Source: Rhodospirillaceae bacterium
GTDB taxonomy: Bacteria; Pseudomonadota; Alphaproteobacteria; Rhodospirillales; UBA2165
Direction of reading: 5' to 3'
NCBI GenBank assembly: GCA_018649725.1
Contig: JABIHH010000042.1
Coordinates: 1-53,104 of the forward strand
Length of the DNA: 53,104 nt
Part shown: positions 41,311 through 51,244 of the stretch, one piece after another
Position numbering within the stretch: position 1 is the first letter of the stretch
How the letters are laid out: each line of letters begins with the position of its first letter
The notes under the pieces: model-generated
The model's database searches: none
Seen by the model: only the letters and a program-made list of their open reading frames with translations
Told to the model about the DNA's origin: nothing
Position numbers and translations under genes: made by a program

Positions 41311-42099
41311 TTAATGCAATTTTGCCCAAACCTGACGTTTGACCGCATAGAGCATCGCGGTGAAGACGATCAGGAACAGCATTACCTTGAGACCAAGGCG
41401 CTTGCGCTCTTCCAATTCAGGCTCAGCCGTCCAGATCAAGAACGCCGTAACGTCTTTTGACATCTGCTCAACGGTCGCTTTGGTGCCATCGGCATATTCC
41501 ACACCTTCATCACTAAGCGGTGCACCCATGGCAATCTGAGAACCAGAGAAATACGGATTGTAGCTCATCCCCTCAGAGATTTTAATTCCTGAAGGCGCAT
41601 CCTTGTAGCCGGTCAGCAGCCCATGGACATAGTTCTGGCCATCGACCCGTGCTTTGGTCATCAAAGACAAGTCAGGTGGCAGTGCCCCGGCATTAGCAGC
41701 GCGTGCTGCGAGGTCGTTCGGAAAAGGTTGGACGATCTTATCAAACGGCTTGGCCGGACGCATAATCGGCTCGCCATCAGCATGGGTTTCACCATCTTCA
41801 TTTGGGCCTGCCGGCACTTCAGCTTCAGCAGCAATCTTCTTAACCTCATCTGGGGAAAAACCAATTTCCTCCAGATTGCGATAAAAGATCAAACGAATGC
41901 TGTGGCAGGAGGCGCATACTTCGCTATAGACCTGCCAACCGCGCTTAAGCTGCTTACGGTCGAAATGACCAAACAGACCATTGGTCGTCCAAGCTTGTGC
42001 TTCTGGATGGGCGGCCCCACCAGCTGCTTGAGCCGAGTTGATGTTTAGGCCAGCAAACAATGCCAACGCGAATACAATTGCGAGAGTCTTTTTATACAT
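41311..42099 (-). CDS. petC: Cytochrome c1 of the bc1 complex
   Basis: Membrane-anchored c-type cytochrome passing electrons from the Rieske protein to soluble or membrane cytochrome c. Signal peptide [18 protein letters not shown] with cleavage near AQA; haem-binding CASCH near residue 61; axial methionine in SQIAMGAPLSD; C-terminal membrane helix (KVMLFLIVFTAMLYAVKRQVW). 262 residues. The start overlaps the cytochrome b stop by one base (TAATG). Confidence 0.95.
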   Translation of the reverse strand: MYKKTLAIVFALALFAGLNINSAQAAGGAAHPEAQAWTTNGLFGHFDRKQLKRGWQVYSEVCASCHSIRLIFYRNLEEIGFSPDEVKKIAAEAEVPAGPNEDGETHADGEPIMRPAKPFDKIVQPFPNDLAARAANAGALPPDLSLMTKARVDGQNYVHGLLTGYKDAPSGIKISEGMSYNPYFSGSQIAMGAPLSDEGVEYADGTKATVEQMSKDVTAFLIWTAEPELEERKRLGLKVMLFLIVFTAMLYAVKRQVWAKLH

Positions 42100-43379
42100 T
42101 AGCTGGCCTCCTTCGCATCAGATCCTGCGGCAGTCACCGCTGAACTTATACTATCTGGCAATGGTTTGGTTTTCTCAAATTTACCAACCAACGGCACAAG
42201 AACCACCAGATGGAGGAAATAATATGCGGTCGCTAAGCGCCCGACGATCAGGAAGGTCCCCTCTGCCGGTTTGGCACCGATATAACCTAAAATGATCGTA
42301 TCGATGACAAAAATCCAGAACAGCCAGAAATAGGTCGGACGAAACTTTGCGCTGCGAACTTTAGAGGTGTCGAGCCATGGCAAAACCATGAGCACCAAGA
42401 TGGAAGCAAACATCGCAATCACGCCGGCGGTCTTGGCTGGAATAATCACTGGCAAAATGCCCCAGATATCGACGAAGTTGTCCGGTACGGCCCTGAGAAT
42501 CGCATAATAAGGCAGGAAGTACCATTCCGGCACGATATGCGGCGGGGTTACCAAAGGATTGGCCTCAATGTAGTTATCCGGCTCACCAAAGAAGTTTGGT
42601 GCAAAGAACACGAACCCTAAGAAGAAGATCAGAAATACACCGACGCCAAAGGCATCTTTCGCCGTGTAATAAGGGTGGAACGGAATTTCGTCCTGATCGC
42701 CTTTAACTTCGACACCCAATGGGTTACCTGATTTATGCGTGTGCAGGGCCCAAAGATGGAGAAAAACCAAAGCAAAAATTACAAATGGCAGCAAATAATG
42801 CAGCGAGAAGAACTTGTTCAAGGTTGGGTTATCAACCGAGAAGCCGCCCCACAGCCATTGCACAATCGCTTCGCCAAAGAACGGCACGACCGAGAACAAA
42901 TTGGTGATCACAGTGGCGCCCCAGAAACTCATTTGCCCCCAAGGCAGCACATAGCCCAAAAAGGCTGTCGCCATCATAGCCAAGAAGATCATAATTCCAA
43001 GGATCCACAATAACTCACGTGGGTTCTTATAAGAGCCGTAATACATGCCACGGAAAATGTGGATGTAGACAACAATAAAGAACATCGAGCCACCGTTCAT
43101 ATGAACGTAGCGGATCAACCAGCCATAATTCACATCACGCATGATGCGCTCAACGGAATCAAATGCCATTGAGGTGTGGCCGGTATAGCTCATCGCCAAG
43201 ACAACACCGGTTGCGATCATGATAACCAGCACCATGCCGGCGAGCGATCCGAAGTTCCACCAGTAGTTTAAATTACGCGGTGTTGGATAAGTGATGATCG
43301 AATGATCGAGGAAGGTGAAAACCGGCATGCGGTGATCGACCCATTTAATAATTGGATTTTTCCAGGTTGGCGTGCTCAT
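42099..43379 (-). CDS. petB: Cytochrome b of the bc1 complex
   Basis: Eight-helix quinol-oxidising subunit with two b haems. Visible: [27 protein letters not shown] (haem-ligating His), [20 protein letters not shown] (Qo site), and [20 protein letters not shown] with the PEWY loop. 426 residues, the full-length proteobacterial form rather than a split b6/subunit IV. It lies 12 bases after the Rieske gene and is translationally coupled to petC. Confidence 0.96.
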   Translation of the reverse strand: MSTPTWKNPIIKWVDHRMPVFTFLDHSIITYPTPRNLNYWWNFGSLAGMVLVIMIATGVVLAMSYTGHTSMAFDSVERIMRDVNYGWLIRYVHMNGGSMFFIVVYIHIFRGMYYGSYKNPRELLWILGIMIFLAMMATAFLGYVLPWGQMSFWGATVITNLFSVVPFFGEAIVQWLWGGFSVDNPTLNKFFSLHYLLPFVIFALVFLHLWALHTHKSGNPLGVEVKGDQDEIPFHPYYTAKDAFGVGVFLIFFLGFVFFAPNFFGEPDNYIEANPLVTPPHIVPEWYFLPYYAILRAVPDNFVDIWGILPVIIPAKTAGVIAMFASILVLMVLPWLDTSKVRSAKFRPTYFWLFWIFVIDTIILGYIGAKPAEGTFLIVGRLATAYYFLHLVVLVPLVGKFEKTKPLPDSISSAVTAAGSDAKEAS

Positions 43380-43391
43380 GTTTTTGGCTCC

Positions 43392-43952
43392 CTAACCTAT
43401 AACTATATTTGTGTCATCGACGAATTTATACGGTGGTACCTCTAAATTCTTCGGTGCCGGACCCTTACGGATACGACCTGAGGTATCATAGTGCGAGCCA
43501 TGGCAAGGGCAGAACCAGCCATTATACTCGCCTTTTACATCGCCGCTTTTTTGACCTGATGGAATACAGCCGAGATGGGTGCAAATGCCGATTAAGACCA
43601 GCCACTGAGTTTTTTGAACTCGATCTTTATCCGCTTCGGGATCTTTCAGATCAGCCAAATTGGCGTTTTCAGCGACTTCAATTTCTTTCGCCGTACGTCT
43701 GCGAACAAAGACCGGCTTACCGCGCCAAATCGCCGTAATACTTTGGCCTTCTTCAACAGAGGACAAATCCAACTCAGTTGAGGCCAGGGCCAAAACGTCT
43801 TTTGCCGGGTTCATGCTATCGATGAAGGGCCAAGCGGCGGCGGCGGTGCCGACGGCGCCGACGGCTATTGTAGAATAGAGCAGAAAATCACGCTTCGACT
43901 CATCATCTGTTGAGTGTCCTGTGTCTTCTACGGTTGAAGCTGTATCAGCCAT
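43392..43952 (-). CDS. petA: Rieske iron-sulfur subunit of the bc1 complex
   Basis: High-potential [2Fe-2S] protein anchored in the inner membrane. The N-terminal region has KRDFLLYSTIAVGAVGTAAAAWPF, a membrane anchor after a Tat-type basic patch with a KR pair. Cluster ligands are CTHLGC and CPCHGSHYD; the usual disulfide cysteines are included. 186 residues. First gene of petA-petB-petC. Confidence 0.95.
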   Translation of the reverse strand: MADTASTVEDTGHSTDDESKRDFLLYSTIAVGAVGTAAAAWPFIDSMNPAKDVLALASTELDLSSVEEGQSITAIWRGKPVFVRRRTAKEIEVAENANLADLKDPEADKDRVQKTQWLVLIGICTHLGCIPSGQKSGDVKGEYNGWFCPCHGSHYDTSGRIRKGPAPKNLEVPPYKFVDDTNIVIG

Positions 43953-44060
43953 ACCTATTTTCCTCTTTCACACCGGATATTTCCGGATGTTCAGTCCTTT
44001 GCCTAAATTCGTATTCGTATATATGGGGATTTTTTTTCTGAATTTACATAGTCCAGGTCT

Positions 44061-44082
44061 TTGCCGGGGTATTGCCAGGGTA
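44061..44082 (+). repeat. 11-bp imperfect direct repeat between petA and trmL
   Basis: TTGCCGGGGTA and TTGCCAGGGTA lie head to tail, followed by a third partial TTGATTGGG. They sit in the 259-base divergent region, just upstream of a TATAAT (44099-44104) facing trmL. The region probably holds promoters for both directions, but spacing to a -35 is poor (20 bases from TTGCCA), so I do not assign one. Confidence 0.45.
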
Positions 44083-44211
44083 TTGATTGGGCCAAGGTAT
44101 AATGCAGAATGTGCCGTTAGAAAAGGAAAATCCCCCTAAAATGTGCTCCTTTATGGGGCCAGAAGGCCTCATATTTCCTTAACATAAGTTATTAATAAAG
44201 GACCTATATTC

Positions 44212-44673
44212 ATGCGGTTAGCCCTATTTGAACCGGATATCCCACAAAATACCGGGACAATTCTACGCTTAGCCGCCTGTTTTCGCATTGCTGTCGATAT
44301 TATCGAGCCTTGCGGCTTTGTGTTCAGCGATCGCCGATTAAAGCGTTCCGGCATGGATTATCTCGATCAAGTTGACCTCAAACGGCACGATTCCTGGGAT
44401 AAATTTATCGCCGAGGCGCGACATGACGACAAGGCGCGAATCGTTCTGCTCACCACTAAGGCCGATACCCGCCACACAGATTTTGAATTCAAACCTTCCG
44501 ATATACTCTTATTAGGCCGCGAAAGTGCCGGCGTGCCGGATGAAGTTCACAATGCCGCGGATGCTCGCATTGTTGTGCCGATGGCACCAGAAACCCGGAG
44601 CTTGAATATTGCAGTTTCAGCAGCGATGGTATTGGATGAAGCTTTAAGACAAATAGATGGATTTCCAAAGTAA
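44212..44673 (+). CDS. trmL: tRNA (cytidine/uridine-34-2'-O)-methyltransferase TrmL
   Basis: SPOUT-class methyltransferase modifying the wobble base of tRNA-Leu isoacceptors. It begins [22 protein letters not shown] and has [15 protein letters not shown] and a C-terminal knot segment [24 protein letters not shown]. 153 residues, family-typical. Its stop overlaps the hemF start by one base (TAATG). Confidence 0.93.
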   Translation: MRLALFEPDIPQNTGTILRLAACFRIAVDIIEPCGFVFSDRRLKRSGMDYLDQVDLKRHDSWDKFIAEARHDDKARIVLLTTKADTRHTDFEFKPSDILLLGRESAGVPDEVHNAADARIVVPMAPETRSLNIAVSAAMVLDEALRQIDGFPK

Positions 44674-45551
44674 TGCCCGAAACAGTGAATGACATTGAAG
44701 AGCAAAAGGCCGCGGCCCGCGCCTGGTTTGAAAATCTCCGCGATGACATATGCGCGACCTTCGAAGCGATCGAGAGAGACGTGGAGGGCGCAGACGAGAT
44801 CATGGATCTCGCGCCCGGCCAATTTGAGCAAAAAAGCTGGGAGCGCCCTGAAGGTCTCAAACAAGGCGGCGGAGGCGTGATGTCGGTGATGCGGGGCCGC
44901 GTCTTCGAGAAAGTCGGCGTCAATGTCTCAACCGTCTTTGGTGAATTTTCTGAACAGTTCCGAGCCTCCATTCCAGGCGCCGCCGAAGACCCCCGCTTTT
45001 GGGCGTCAGGTGTCTCCCTCGTTGCCCACCCTCGATCGCCCCGGGTGCCGATCGCCCATATGAACACCCGCATGATCGTCACCACCAAGCAATGGTTTGG
45101 CGGCGGCGGCGACCTTACACCAGTTTTCCCAATTGAGCAGGACACCCAGGATTTTCACGGAAGCTTCAAGGCGGCCTGTGATGCCCACGACGAAAGCTAC
45201 TATCCCAAATACAAAGAGTGGTGCGATGAGTATTTCTTTTTGCCGCACCGGGATGAAGCCAGAGGCGTCGGCGGAATTTTCTACGATAATTTGGAGAGCG
45301 GCGATTGGAACGCTGATTTCGCCTTTACCAAAGATGTCGGCAAAGCCTTTGAGACCGCCTATTCAGATATCGTCCGCCGCCACATGAACGAAGGTTGGAG
45401 CGATGAAGACAAAAAAGCCCAGCTTAAAAAACGCGGGCGCTATGTCGAATTTAATCTGATCCACGATCGCGGCACCAAATTCGGCCTGATGACCGGCGGT
45501 AATACCGAGGCAATTTTAATGTCCCTCCCGCCCTTGGCGGCTTGGGAGTAA
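44673..45551 (+). CDS. hemF: Oxygen-dependent coproporphyrinogen III oxidase
   Basis: Uses O2 to decarboxylate coproporphyrinogen III to protoporphyrinogen IX in haem synthesis. Family stretches: [88 protein letters not shown] and [29 protein letters not shown]. 292 residues. Cotranscribed with trmL. It converges with the AraC-type gene, leaving only seven bases between stops and no visible terminator. Confidence 0.96.
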   Translation: MPETVNDIEEQKAAARAWFENLRDDICATFEAIERDVEGADEIMDLAPGQFEQKSWERPEGLKQGGGGVMSVMRGRVFEKVGVNVSTVFGEFSEQFRASIPGAAEDPRFWASGVSLVAHPRSPRVPIAHMNTRMIVTTKQWFGGGGDLTPVFPIEQDTQDFHGSFKAACDAHDESYYPKYKEWCDEYFFLPHRDEARGVGGIFYDNLESGDWNADFAFTKDVGKAFETAYSDIVRRHMNEGWSDEDKKAQLKKRGRYVEFNLIHDRGTKFGLMTGGNTEAILMSLPPLAAWE

Positions 45552-45558
45552 GTGAGCG

Positions 45559-46464
45559 TTACCGCAATCCAACCCGGTAGTCGGTTGGTGTCATTCCCAT
45601 ACTGGAGCGAAAGTCGCGGCTGAAATGGGCGCTATCTGAAAAACCCGTACCGAAAGCGACGCTCGTCACCGCCACATCGCTTTTTTCAAGCAACGTACAG
45701 GCTTCTTGAATGCGGACAAGGCGAACGAGGTTTGAAAAACTCAGACCAACATCGGTTAATTTTCGCTGCAAGCTACGCTTCGACATACCGGCTTCCCGTG
45801 CCAACTCATCTATCTTCCACTGCTGCGAGACATCCATCATTAATAGTCGCAGCAAGCGCTCTATTGTCTCATTTATATTCGGTATGTTCGGCACGGCCGG
45901 CAGGGTGGAGGCCTCGATATCTTGAGCCATGAGGCGCGGCGAAAAATTCTGCCATTCAATTTTCCACAACGCTGAATTCAAACTTTCGGCATCCGGCGGC
46001 AAACGAAACTTGCCATTTGCCCTAAGTAAAAATGGCGTGCCATCTTGCAAAGGCATTTCACAACTAAGTTCCAAACAACCAATTTTTTCCAATAGGGCGA
46101 TCATCAAACCACAGATAAAAAGATTTTCCGGCAGAGTAGGTACGCCGCCATCAATGGTGTGCCTTTGAAATTCCGCTTTTGTCTGGTTGACAGGATCAAT
46201 TCTCAATCGATTGAACGAATGGGAAAACTTTTCAAACCGCCGCCATTTCTCAAACAAATATTCCGGGCTTTTTGAACGCAGGGCGCCGCGCCAAATTGGA
46301 TCGTAAATGGCCTCGCTCACCCCCTGCCCGATAGACAGCAAAAAGAGAGGGCCGGCTTCTTGCCAAACATATCTGAGGATTTCCCGTTTCTTTTCGGCCG
46401 AGACATGGGCCGGAACCAAAGTAGGACGGAGCGCTTCCGCAGTCTGACCCTGTGGTTCAATCAA
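45559..46464 (-). CDS. AraC-family transcriptional regulator with N-terminal arabinose-binding-like domain
   Basis: DNA-binding regulator of the group with a large N-terminal sensing domain (Arabinose_bd type) and C-terminal AraC helix-turn-helix pair. The first HTH is WKIDELAREAGMSKRSLQRKLTDVG and the second ends SVAFGTGFSDSAHFSRDFRSSMGMTPTDYR, the AraC signature. The start is a problem: the only start-like codon in frame near the family's usual beginning is TTG at 46464, and coding-like sequence (FDLIVRQLNQ) extends further up to a TGA near 46541 without ATG or GTG. It lies 92 bases after the molybdenum hydroxylase gene on the same strand, and may regulate it (inference). Confidence 0.87.
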   Translation of the reverse strand: MIEPQGQTAEALRPTLVPAHVSAEKKREILRYVWQEAGPLFLLSIGQGVSEAIYDPIWRGALRSKSPEYLFEKWRRFEKFSHSFNRLRIDPVNQTKAEFQRHTIDGGVPTLPENLFICGLMIALLEKIGCLELSCEMPLQDGTPFLLRANGKFRLPPDAESLNSALWKIEWQNFSPRLMAQDIEASTLPAVPNIPNINETIERLLRLLMMDVSQQWKIDELAREAGMSKRSLQRKLTDVGLSFSNLVRLVRIQEACTLLEKSDVAVTSVAFGTGFSDSAHFSRDFRSSMGMTPTDYRVGLR

Positions 46465-46556
46465 ATCTGGCCGTGTTTGATTTAGTTGACGAACAATAAG
46501 ATCAAACAGGCTGGCTTTGGCAAAATTTCGGATCGTTCAATGTCCTTTATATTTAT

Positions 46557-48779
46557 CTATCCCTTAGTCTCTGAGACTTCGAAAACACTTTCAAGATTTA
46601 TCGGCAATTGTCTCACCCGTTTGCCGGTCGCGGCAAAGATCGCATTGGTGATGGCCGGTGCCACAGGTGCCAGCGCCGTCTCGCCAACACCCGTCGGTTT
46701 TTCATCAGATACTATTAGACCAATCTCCATTTCGGGAGCCTCGTTGTGGCGCAGAATTTCGTAATCATCAAAATTACTTTGTTCCACCTGCCCCGCGGCA
46801 AAAGTAATTTGCTCCTTCAACGCTAGACTACAGCCCCAAATTATATTACCGGCAATTTGGTTCTCAACTTGATCGGGATTGATGATGAGGCCGCAATCTT
46901 GCGCACACCAGACTTTATTTACTCGAAGGTTTTTATCGGTTGCATCGATTGAAACTTCGGCAACAACCGCAGCGTAGGATTCTCCTTTATAGATTGCCCC
47001 CGCAATTCCGAGCCCGACGCCTTCGGGCAATTCACGCCCCCATTTGGCCATTGCCGCAACTCGGTTAAAGACCTTTACCAACCGCTTTTCGGTTGTCGGC
47101 AAATTCTTTAAGCGGAACACAAGCGGATCCATCTGAGCCGCCTTGGCAAGGTCGTCGATCATACTTTCAATTGCAAAAGTGTTGGGCGCAGAGCCCAATC
47201 CCCGCCACGCTCCGATCGGGATTGGGGTTCGAATATCGGAATAGCGGACGCTTTGATTTTTAACCTGATAGGGCAACAGGCTTCCACGTGCCGTGCCTTC
47301 ATCGGCGACCACTTTATCCACGATCCAGGCAATATTATCCGGCACCAGACCGGTGATGATCGGTGAGGAAACAAAATCATGCTGCCAGGAATCAATGACG
47401 CCCTCACGCGTCGCACTCGCACTTATATAATGAGAGTAGCGCGGCTGGAAATAATTGTGAGCGAACTCGGTTTCGCGGTCCCACGCCACGCGCACTGGCC
47501 GGGCCACGGCTTTCGACAGAATAGCGGCCTCCACTGAAGCCTGGCAGGGAACGCGCCCGCCAAAACCGCCGCCAATGCGTTGCGGGTAAACAATGACTGT
47601 ATCAGAGGCATAGCCAATGGCTTTAGCAACTAGGCGCTGGACAAAAAACGGATCCTGACTGCCGCACCAGACCTCCGTGCTTTTTGGCTTCACGGAAACA
47701 ACGGCCGCCCGTGGCTCCATCGCCGCATGCGCGGCAAAGGATGTTTCAAAATAGCCCGCAGCGCTAAGATGTGTGGGCCGGGGCTTTTGTCGCATCTGCC
47801 CTTGGGAAACCAGGCTGTGCTCGAATTTATCCTCGCGGCGAACCCGCATTACATTTAATCTATCGTTTAACTCAGCTTGGCCCCTGGCCTTTGGTTCTCG
47901 CCATTTAAGCTTTAGGCGATCCAACGCAGCGTTCAATTGGGAAGGATGCTCTGTTACCACACCGATAAAATTCGCGCCTTTGTCGACGACAACAGCCGTC
48001 ACCCCTGGCATTTTTTTAGCGTCGCGCACATCCGCATTTATCAGTTTACTGCCATAGACAGCGGGCCTCAAAACCTGGCCATACAGCATATTGGGCAGCG
48101 ATTTATCCCGGGCATAAAGCGGTTGGCCGGTAACGATGGCCTCCAGTTCATGATGTTTCCAGGGATTGCCAATGGCGCGACGGTTTCGATTTTTATTCTT
48201 CGAATAGATTTTTAGCCCGTCCTCAATCGAGCGGGTTTCGGTTAGCAAAAGAGGTTTATCGGTCACCAATGTGGTGTAATCCTTGCGTTGGCCATCCGGT
48301 AATACAAACCCCCCGGGTGCATCTTTAATTTGCGCCGGTTTATAGTGTGTTCTCTCAGCCGCCATAGCCCGCAAATTTTCCCGTAGATTTGCTGCTGCCC
48401 GCGATACCGGATCAAAGAAATCCAAGATGCTTTGGCTACCGACCGTCATTCTGAAACGCGGTATTTGTTGCGTATCGGGCAACAGGCATTCGACGTCACT
48501 CTGGTCGAGATTTAACTCCTCAGCGACGACTTGGCTTAAACCGAGCGGCGCGCCCTGCCCCATTTCCATACGCGGGCAATAAAAGCGGGCCTTTCCATTT
48601 GGCATAATCTGGATCCAGGTGATCGCATCGGCCCACTCGGGGCCATCGGTTGACGGCAGTGCCGGGAGCGATGAATAAATCGGACTGCAAGATGCCGTGG
48701 CTGTAACGCCCACAGCGAGCCAGCCGCTTTTAATTAAAAACTGCCGGCGGTTCATTGTTTTTGAGTTATCGAGTTTCAT
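46557..48779 (-). CDS. Molybdopterin-binding subunit of an isoquinoline oxidoreductase-type aldehyde/xanthine dehydrogenase
   Basis: Large catalytic subunit of the molybdenum hydroxylase superfamily, IorB-like branch. From the ATG at 48779 (AGGA upstream) it has an RR-containing export signal ([22 protein letters not shown]) typical of Tat, with a cysteine at its end that could be lipidated. Visible: [57 protein letters not shown] and the active-site glutamate in [16 protein letters not shown]. About 740 residues. The gene overlaps the end of its [2Fe-2S] partner by 14 bases. There is no FAD subunit, so electrons probably pass to a cytochrome or quinone from the periplasmic side (inference). 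The substrate (aldehyde or N-heterocycle) cannot be told. Confidence 0.88.
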   Translation of the reverse strand: MKLDNSKTMNRRQFLIKSGWLAVGVTATASCSPIYSSLPALPSTDGPEWADAITWIQIMPNGKARFYCPRMEMGQGAPLGLSQVVAEELNLDQSDVECLLPDTQQIPRFRMTVGSQSILDFFDPVSRAAANLRENLRAMAAERTHYKPAQIKDAPGGFVLPDGQRKDYTTLVTDKPLLLTETRSIEDGLKIYSKNKNRNRRAIGNPWKHHELEAIVTGQPLYARDKSLPNMLYGQVLRPAVYGSKLINADVRDAKKMPGVTAVVVDKGANFIGVVTEHPSQLNAALDRLKLKWREPKARGQAELNDRLNVMRVRREDKFEHSLVSQGQMRQKPRPTHLSAAGYFETSFAAHAAMEPRAAVVSVKPKSTEVWCGSQDPFFVQRLVAKAIGYASDTVIVYPQRIGGGFGGRVPCQASVEAAILSKAVARPVRVAWDRETEFAHNYFQPRYSHYISASATREGVIDSWQHDFVSSPIITGLVPDNIAWIVDKVVADEGTARGSLLPYQVKNQSVRYSDIRTPIPIGAWRGLGSAPNTFAIESMIDDLAKAAQMDPLVFRLKNLPTTEKRLVKVFNRVAAMAKWGRELPEGVGLGIAGAIYKGESYAAVVAEVSIDATDKNLRVNKVWCAQDCGLIINPDQVENQIAGNIIWGCSLALKEQITFAAGQVEQSNFDDYEILRHNEAPEMEIGLIVSDEKPTGVGETALAPVAPAITNAIFAATGKRVRQLPINLESVFEVSETKG

Positions 48780-49245
48780 AGTAACGATCCTTTGAAGCCC
48801 GCCGGATGGCGCGTTGAATTCGAGGATAAGTGCCACAACGGCAGAGATTACCACTCATCTCATCGCGGATTTCTTCATCTGAGGGATTTGGCGTGTGGTT
48901 CAGCAAAGCCGAGGCCGCCATGATCTGGCCCGGCTGGCAATAACCGCATTGCGGAACGGATTCTTCAATCCAGGCTTCTTGCACGGGATGATACTTGGCT
49001 TCAGGTCGCGTATCAGCGAGACCTTCGATGGTTAAGACGCGATGACCAACGACGTCTCCCACGCTCTGCTGGCAGGCGCGGACGGCTTCGCCATCGAGAT
49101 GGACGGTGCAGGCACCACACAAACCTTCGCCACAGCCAAATTTAGTACCCTTCAGCTGCACTGTATCTCGAATGAAATCGAGCAGTGAAATTTGCTCCAG
49201 GTCCTTTGGAACAGGATATTGCTTATTGTTGATTACGATCTTCAT
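48766..49245 (-). CDS. [2Fe-2S] subunit of the isoquinoline oxidoreductase-type enzyme
   Basis: Small electron-transfer subunit with two [2Fe-2S] clusters. The plant-ferredoxin-type cluster is [15 protein letters not shown]; the second, helical-domain cluster is [10 protein letters not shown] with [10 protein letters not shown]. 159 residues, as in IorA. No signal peptide, so it would be exported as a folded complex with the Tat-bearing large subunit (inference from related enzymes). It is upstream of and overlaps the large-subunit gene. A palindrome AAAGCGCTTT (49289-49298) and a long inverted repeat (49302-49346) lie upstream. Confidence 0.92.
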   Translation of the reverse strand: MKIVINNKQYPVPKDLEQISLLDFIRDTVQLKGTKFGCGEGLCGACTVHLDGEAVRACQQSVGDVVGHRVLTIEGLADTRPEAKYHPVQEAWIEESVPQCGYCQPGQIMAASALLNHTPNPSDEEIRDEMSGNLCRCGTYPRIQRAIRRASKDRYYETR

Positions 49246-49301
49246 ATCGAACTCCTTTGTTGCAGAAGAAGATAGGGATTGATCAGTAAAAGCGCTTTGA
49301 T

Positions 49302-49346
49302 AATCACGCCAAAATGTGATGAGAACTAATTATTTCTGGCGTGATT
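49302..49346. promoter_or_regulatory. 10-bp perfect inverted repeat spanning the end of ubiV
   Basis: AATCACGCCA (49302-49311) and TGGCGTGATT (49337-49346) form a perfect inverted repeat with 25 bases between. The right arm is inside the last ubiV codons, and the left arm is 57 bases before the [2Fe-2S] subunit start. No T run follows, so an operator for the hydroxylase genes or an mRNA hairpin is more likely than a terminator. Confidence 0.5.
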
Positions 49347-50249
49347 CCACGCGACACCGGCTTGATCGTGAAAAAAACCATCCGCAAAGGGCACGTTGCT
49401 CAACAATTCAGACAGCTGGTTGAGCGCCTCATCAACAGTGAGCTCACCGTCCAACTGGCGTCTGAAGCAGTGAGTGACGGCCACCATATCGGTGGCGTGG
49501 GGCGATAATCTGAAATGTGTCACCCCCATATTCTGGAGGTCAGATAATTCACCCGCCAGATTGCCATAGCGATAGGAAAGTGTCTGCGTGCCGTTTACGG
49601 TGAGAAAATCACTGCCATCGACGGTCGACAACGTCATGCCATCCAAGTCTTCGGCGCAAACAAATTGGCAATTGTCTTTGTGCAAATTTCTAGATCTCGC
49701 GTGATAGCAGCGTGACGAAAGCGCCAAGGGAAGCCGGCCAAAAACCTGAACCTCCAGATCAATTCCTGTTTCAGCCAAAATGCCAATCGTTTCGCCCGGC
49801 AATTCGGGTGGCAGCACAATTCGCTGGGCGCCACGCCGGACAAAGTGGGCGGCAGTGCCTTCATTGTAGGTATTGATATAGGGACCAACGATATGCGGCC
49901 TGCCGTTCAGCGCGGAAATGGCCGAAAGATCATTCGCTTCGATTAAAGTGTCGGTCATCTGGGCCAGATTCCGCTGCTGATCTAATTCGCGTTTATTCAT
50001 GACCAAGGCGAGGGTTGAGAAAACAACGTCCTTGCCCGCCGCCATCAAACGCTCGGCGACGACCGGCAAATGTTCTGCGTAGAAGGGCAGCCTTTTAGAG
50101 CAGACGACTTCGCCTAAATAGACAGTATCAAGCGGCGCTTCATCGGCAATGCGAAAATAAAAATCGCGCCAGCGCTCGACCGGCCAGTTAAAAAGAACGG
50201 GGCCGAGGGTTAGCTGTGATTTTGGCTGCATGTTTTTCTCTAGCGCCAT
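49326..50249 (-). CDS. ubiV: Oxygen-independent ubiquinone hydroxylation protein UbiV (U32 family)
   Basis: U32-peptidase-like [4Fe-4S] protein that with UbiU hydroxylates the ubiquinone ring without O2. The four cluster cysteines are C50 (GEVVCSKR), C181, C194 and C198 (SRCYHA, DNCQFVC); the last three have the same spacing (13 and 4) as in E. coli UbiV. 307 residues from the ATG at 50249, which overlaps the end of ubiU by ten bases; an in-frame ATG at 50231 is an alternative. Third gene of ubiT-ubiU-ubiV. Confidence 0.93.
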   Translation of the reverse strand: MALEKNMQPKSQLTLGPVLFNWPVERWRDFYFRIADEAPLDTVYLGEVVCSKRLPFYAEHLPVVAERLMAAGKDVVFSTLALVMNKRELDQQRNLAQMTDTLIEANDLSAISALNGRPHIVGPYINTYNEGTAAHFVRRGAQRIVLPPELPGETIGILAETGIDLEVQVFGRLPLALSSRCYHARSRNLHKDNCQFVCAEDLDGMTLSTVDGSDFLTVNGTQTLSYRYGNLAGELSDLQNMGVTHFRLSPHATDMVAVTHCFRRQLDGELTVDEALNQLSELLSNVPFADGFFHDQAGVAWNHARNN

Positions 50250-51244
50250 GATTTTTGGTAGGCCCCCATGGTGTCACTGGCCCCTTCGGTGAGATCGCTC
50301 ATATCTATATCCGGTAAAACCTCGCCCTCGATTGCCGCATCAATAGCTTGGCGGAAGGATCCAACAACCTTACTAACATAAGCTCGGCCCCGCTGGCGGC
50401 CTTCGATTTTTAGCGCGGTCACACCGGCTGCCATTAAGGCATCCAACATGCTGATGGCGTTAAGCGAGGTTGGATCTTCGAACAGATATGAAATGCTGCC
50501 ATCAACGGAGAAACGTCCTTTGCAGAGGGTTGGATAGCCGGCGGCTTCATTTTCATCAAAGGCGTTGATGGTAAACTCACCGAGTTTCGAGATAAGCTGA
50601 CCATCGCGCTCCTCATAACGTACATGGCTCGCTGGTGAACAGACGCCGTTCATATTGGGCGATTGACCCGTGACATAAGACGACAGAGAACATCGCCCTT
50701 CGGCCATCACACAGAGCCCGCCAAAAACAAACACCTCGGTCTCAACCGGAATAGTGGCATTTAAGGCAGCAATTTCCTCGATCGTCAGCACGCGGGGCAG
50801 GACAACACGTTTGACGCCAAATTCTTCCGCGTAAAAACGAATGGCGTCTTCGTTGGAGGCTGATGCCTGAACGGATAAATGTCGGCGCAACTTCGGATGA
50901 TTTTCCGCCGCATAAGCGAGCAGACCAATATCAGCAAGTATAACGGCGTCCGCACCACAGGCCTCCGCATCTCGCACCGCCTCCTGCCACGGCCCGGGAT
51001 TACCTGCTTTGGGGAAGGTGTTGATGGCGACCAATACTTTGACGCCATTGGCATGAGCATGGTCGACGCCCTCGCTTAATTCTCTGCGGTTGAAATTGAG
51101 GCCCGGGAAATTGCGGGCATTGGTCTCGTCCCTGAAACCCAAATAGACGGTATCAGCACCGGCCTCGACGGCAGCGCGCAGCGCAGCGGGCGTGCCAGCT
51201 GGACAGACAAGCTCTAAGGATTTTTGTTTTAAAGCCTTAGTCAT
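50240..51244 (-). CDS. ubiU: Oxygen-independent ubiquinone hydroxylation protein UbiU (U32 family)
   Basis: U32 [4Fe-4S] partner of UbiV in anaerobic ubiquinone synthesis. It begins LELVCPAGTPAALRAAVEAGADTVYLG and has the U32 core with cluster cysteines C178 (GGLCVM), C185 (GRCSLS), C202 (GVCSPA) and C241 (TLCKGR), spaced 7, 17 and 39 residues apart exactly as in E. coli UbiU. 334 residues. Four-base overlap with ubiT, so the three genes are translationally linked. Confidence 0.94.
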   Translation of the reverse strand: MTKALKQKSLELVCPAGTPAALRAAVEAGADTVYLGFRDETNARNFPGLNFNRRELSEGVDHAHANGVKVLVAINTFPKAGNPGPWQEAVRDAEACGADAVILADIGLLAYAAENHPKLRRHLSVQASASNEDAIRFYAEEFGVKRVVLPRVLTIEEIAALNATIPVETEVFVFGGLCVMAEGRCSLSSYVTGQSPNMNGVCSPASHVRYEERDGQLISKLGEFTINAFDENEAAGYPTLCKGRFSVDGSISYLFEDPTSLNAISMLDALMAAGVTALKIEGRQRGRAYVSKVVGSFRQAIDAAIEGEVLPDIDMSDLTEGASDTMGAYQKSWR

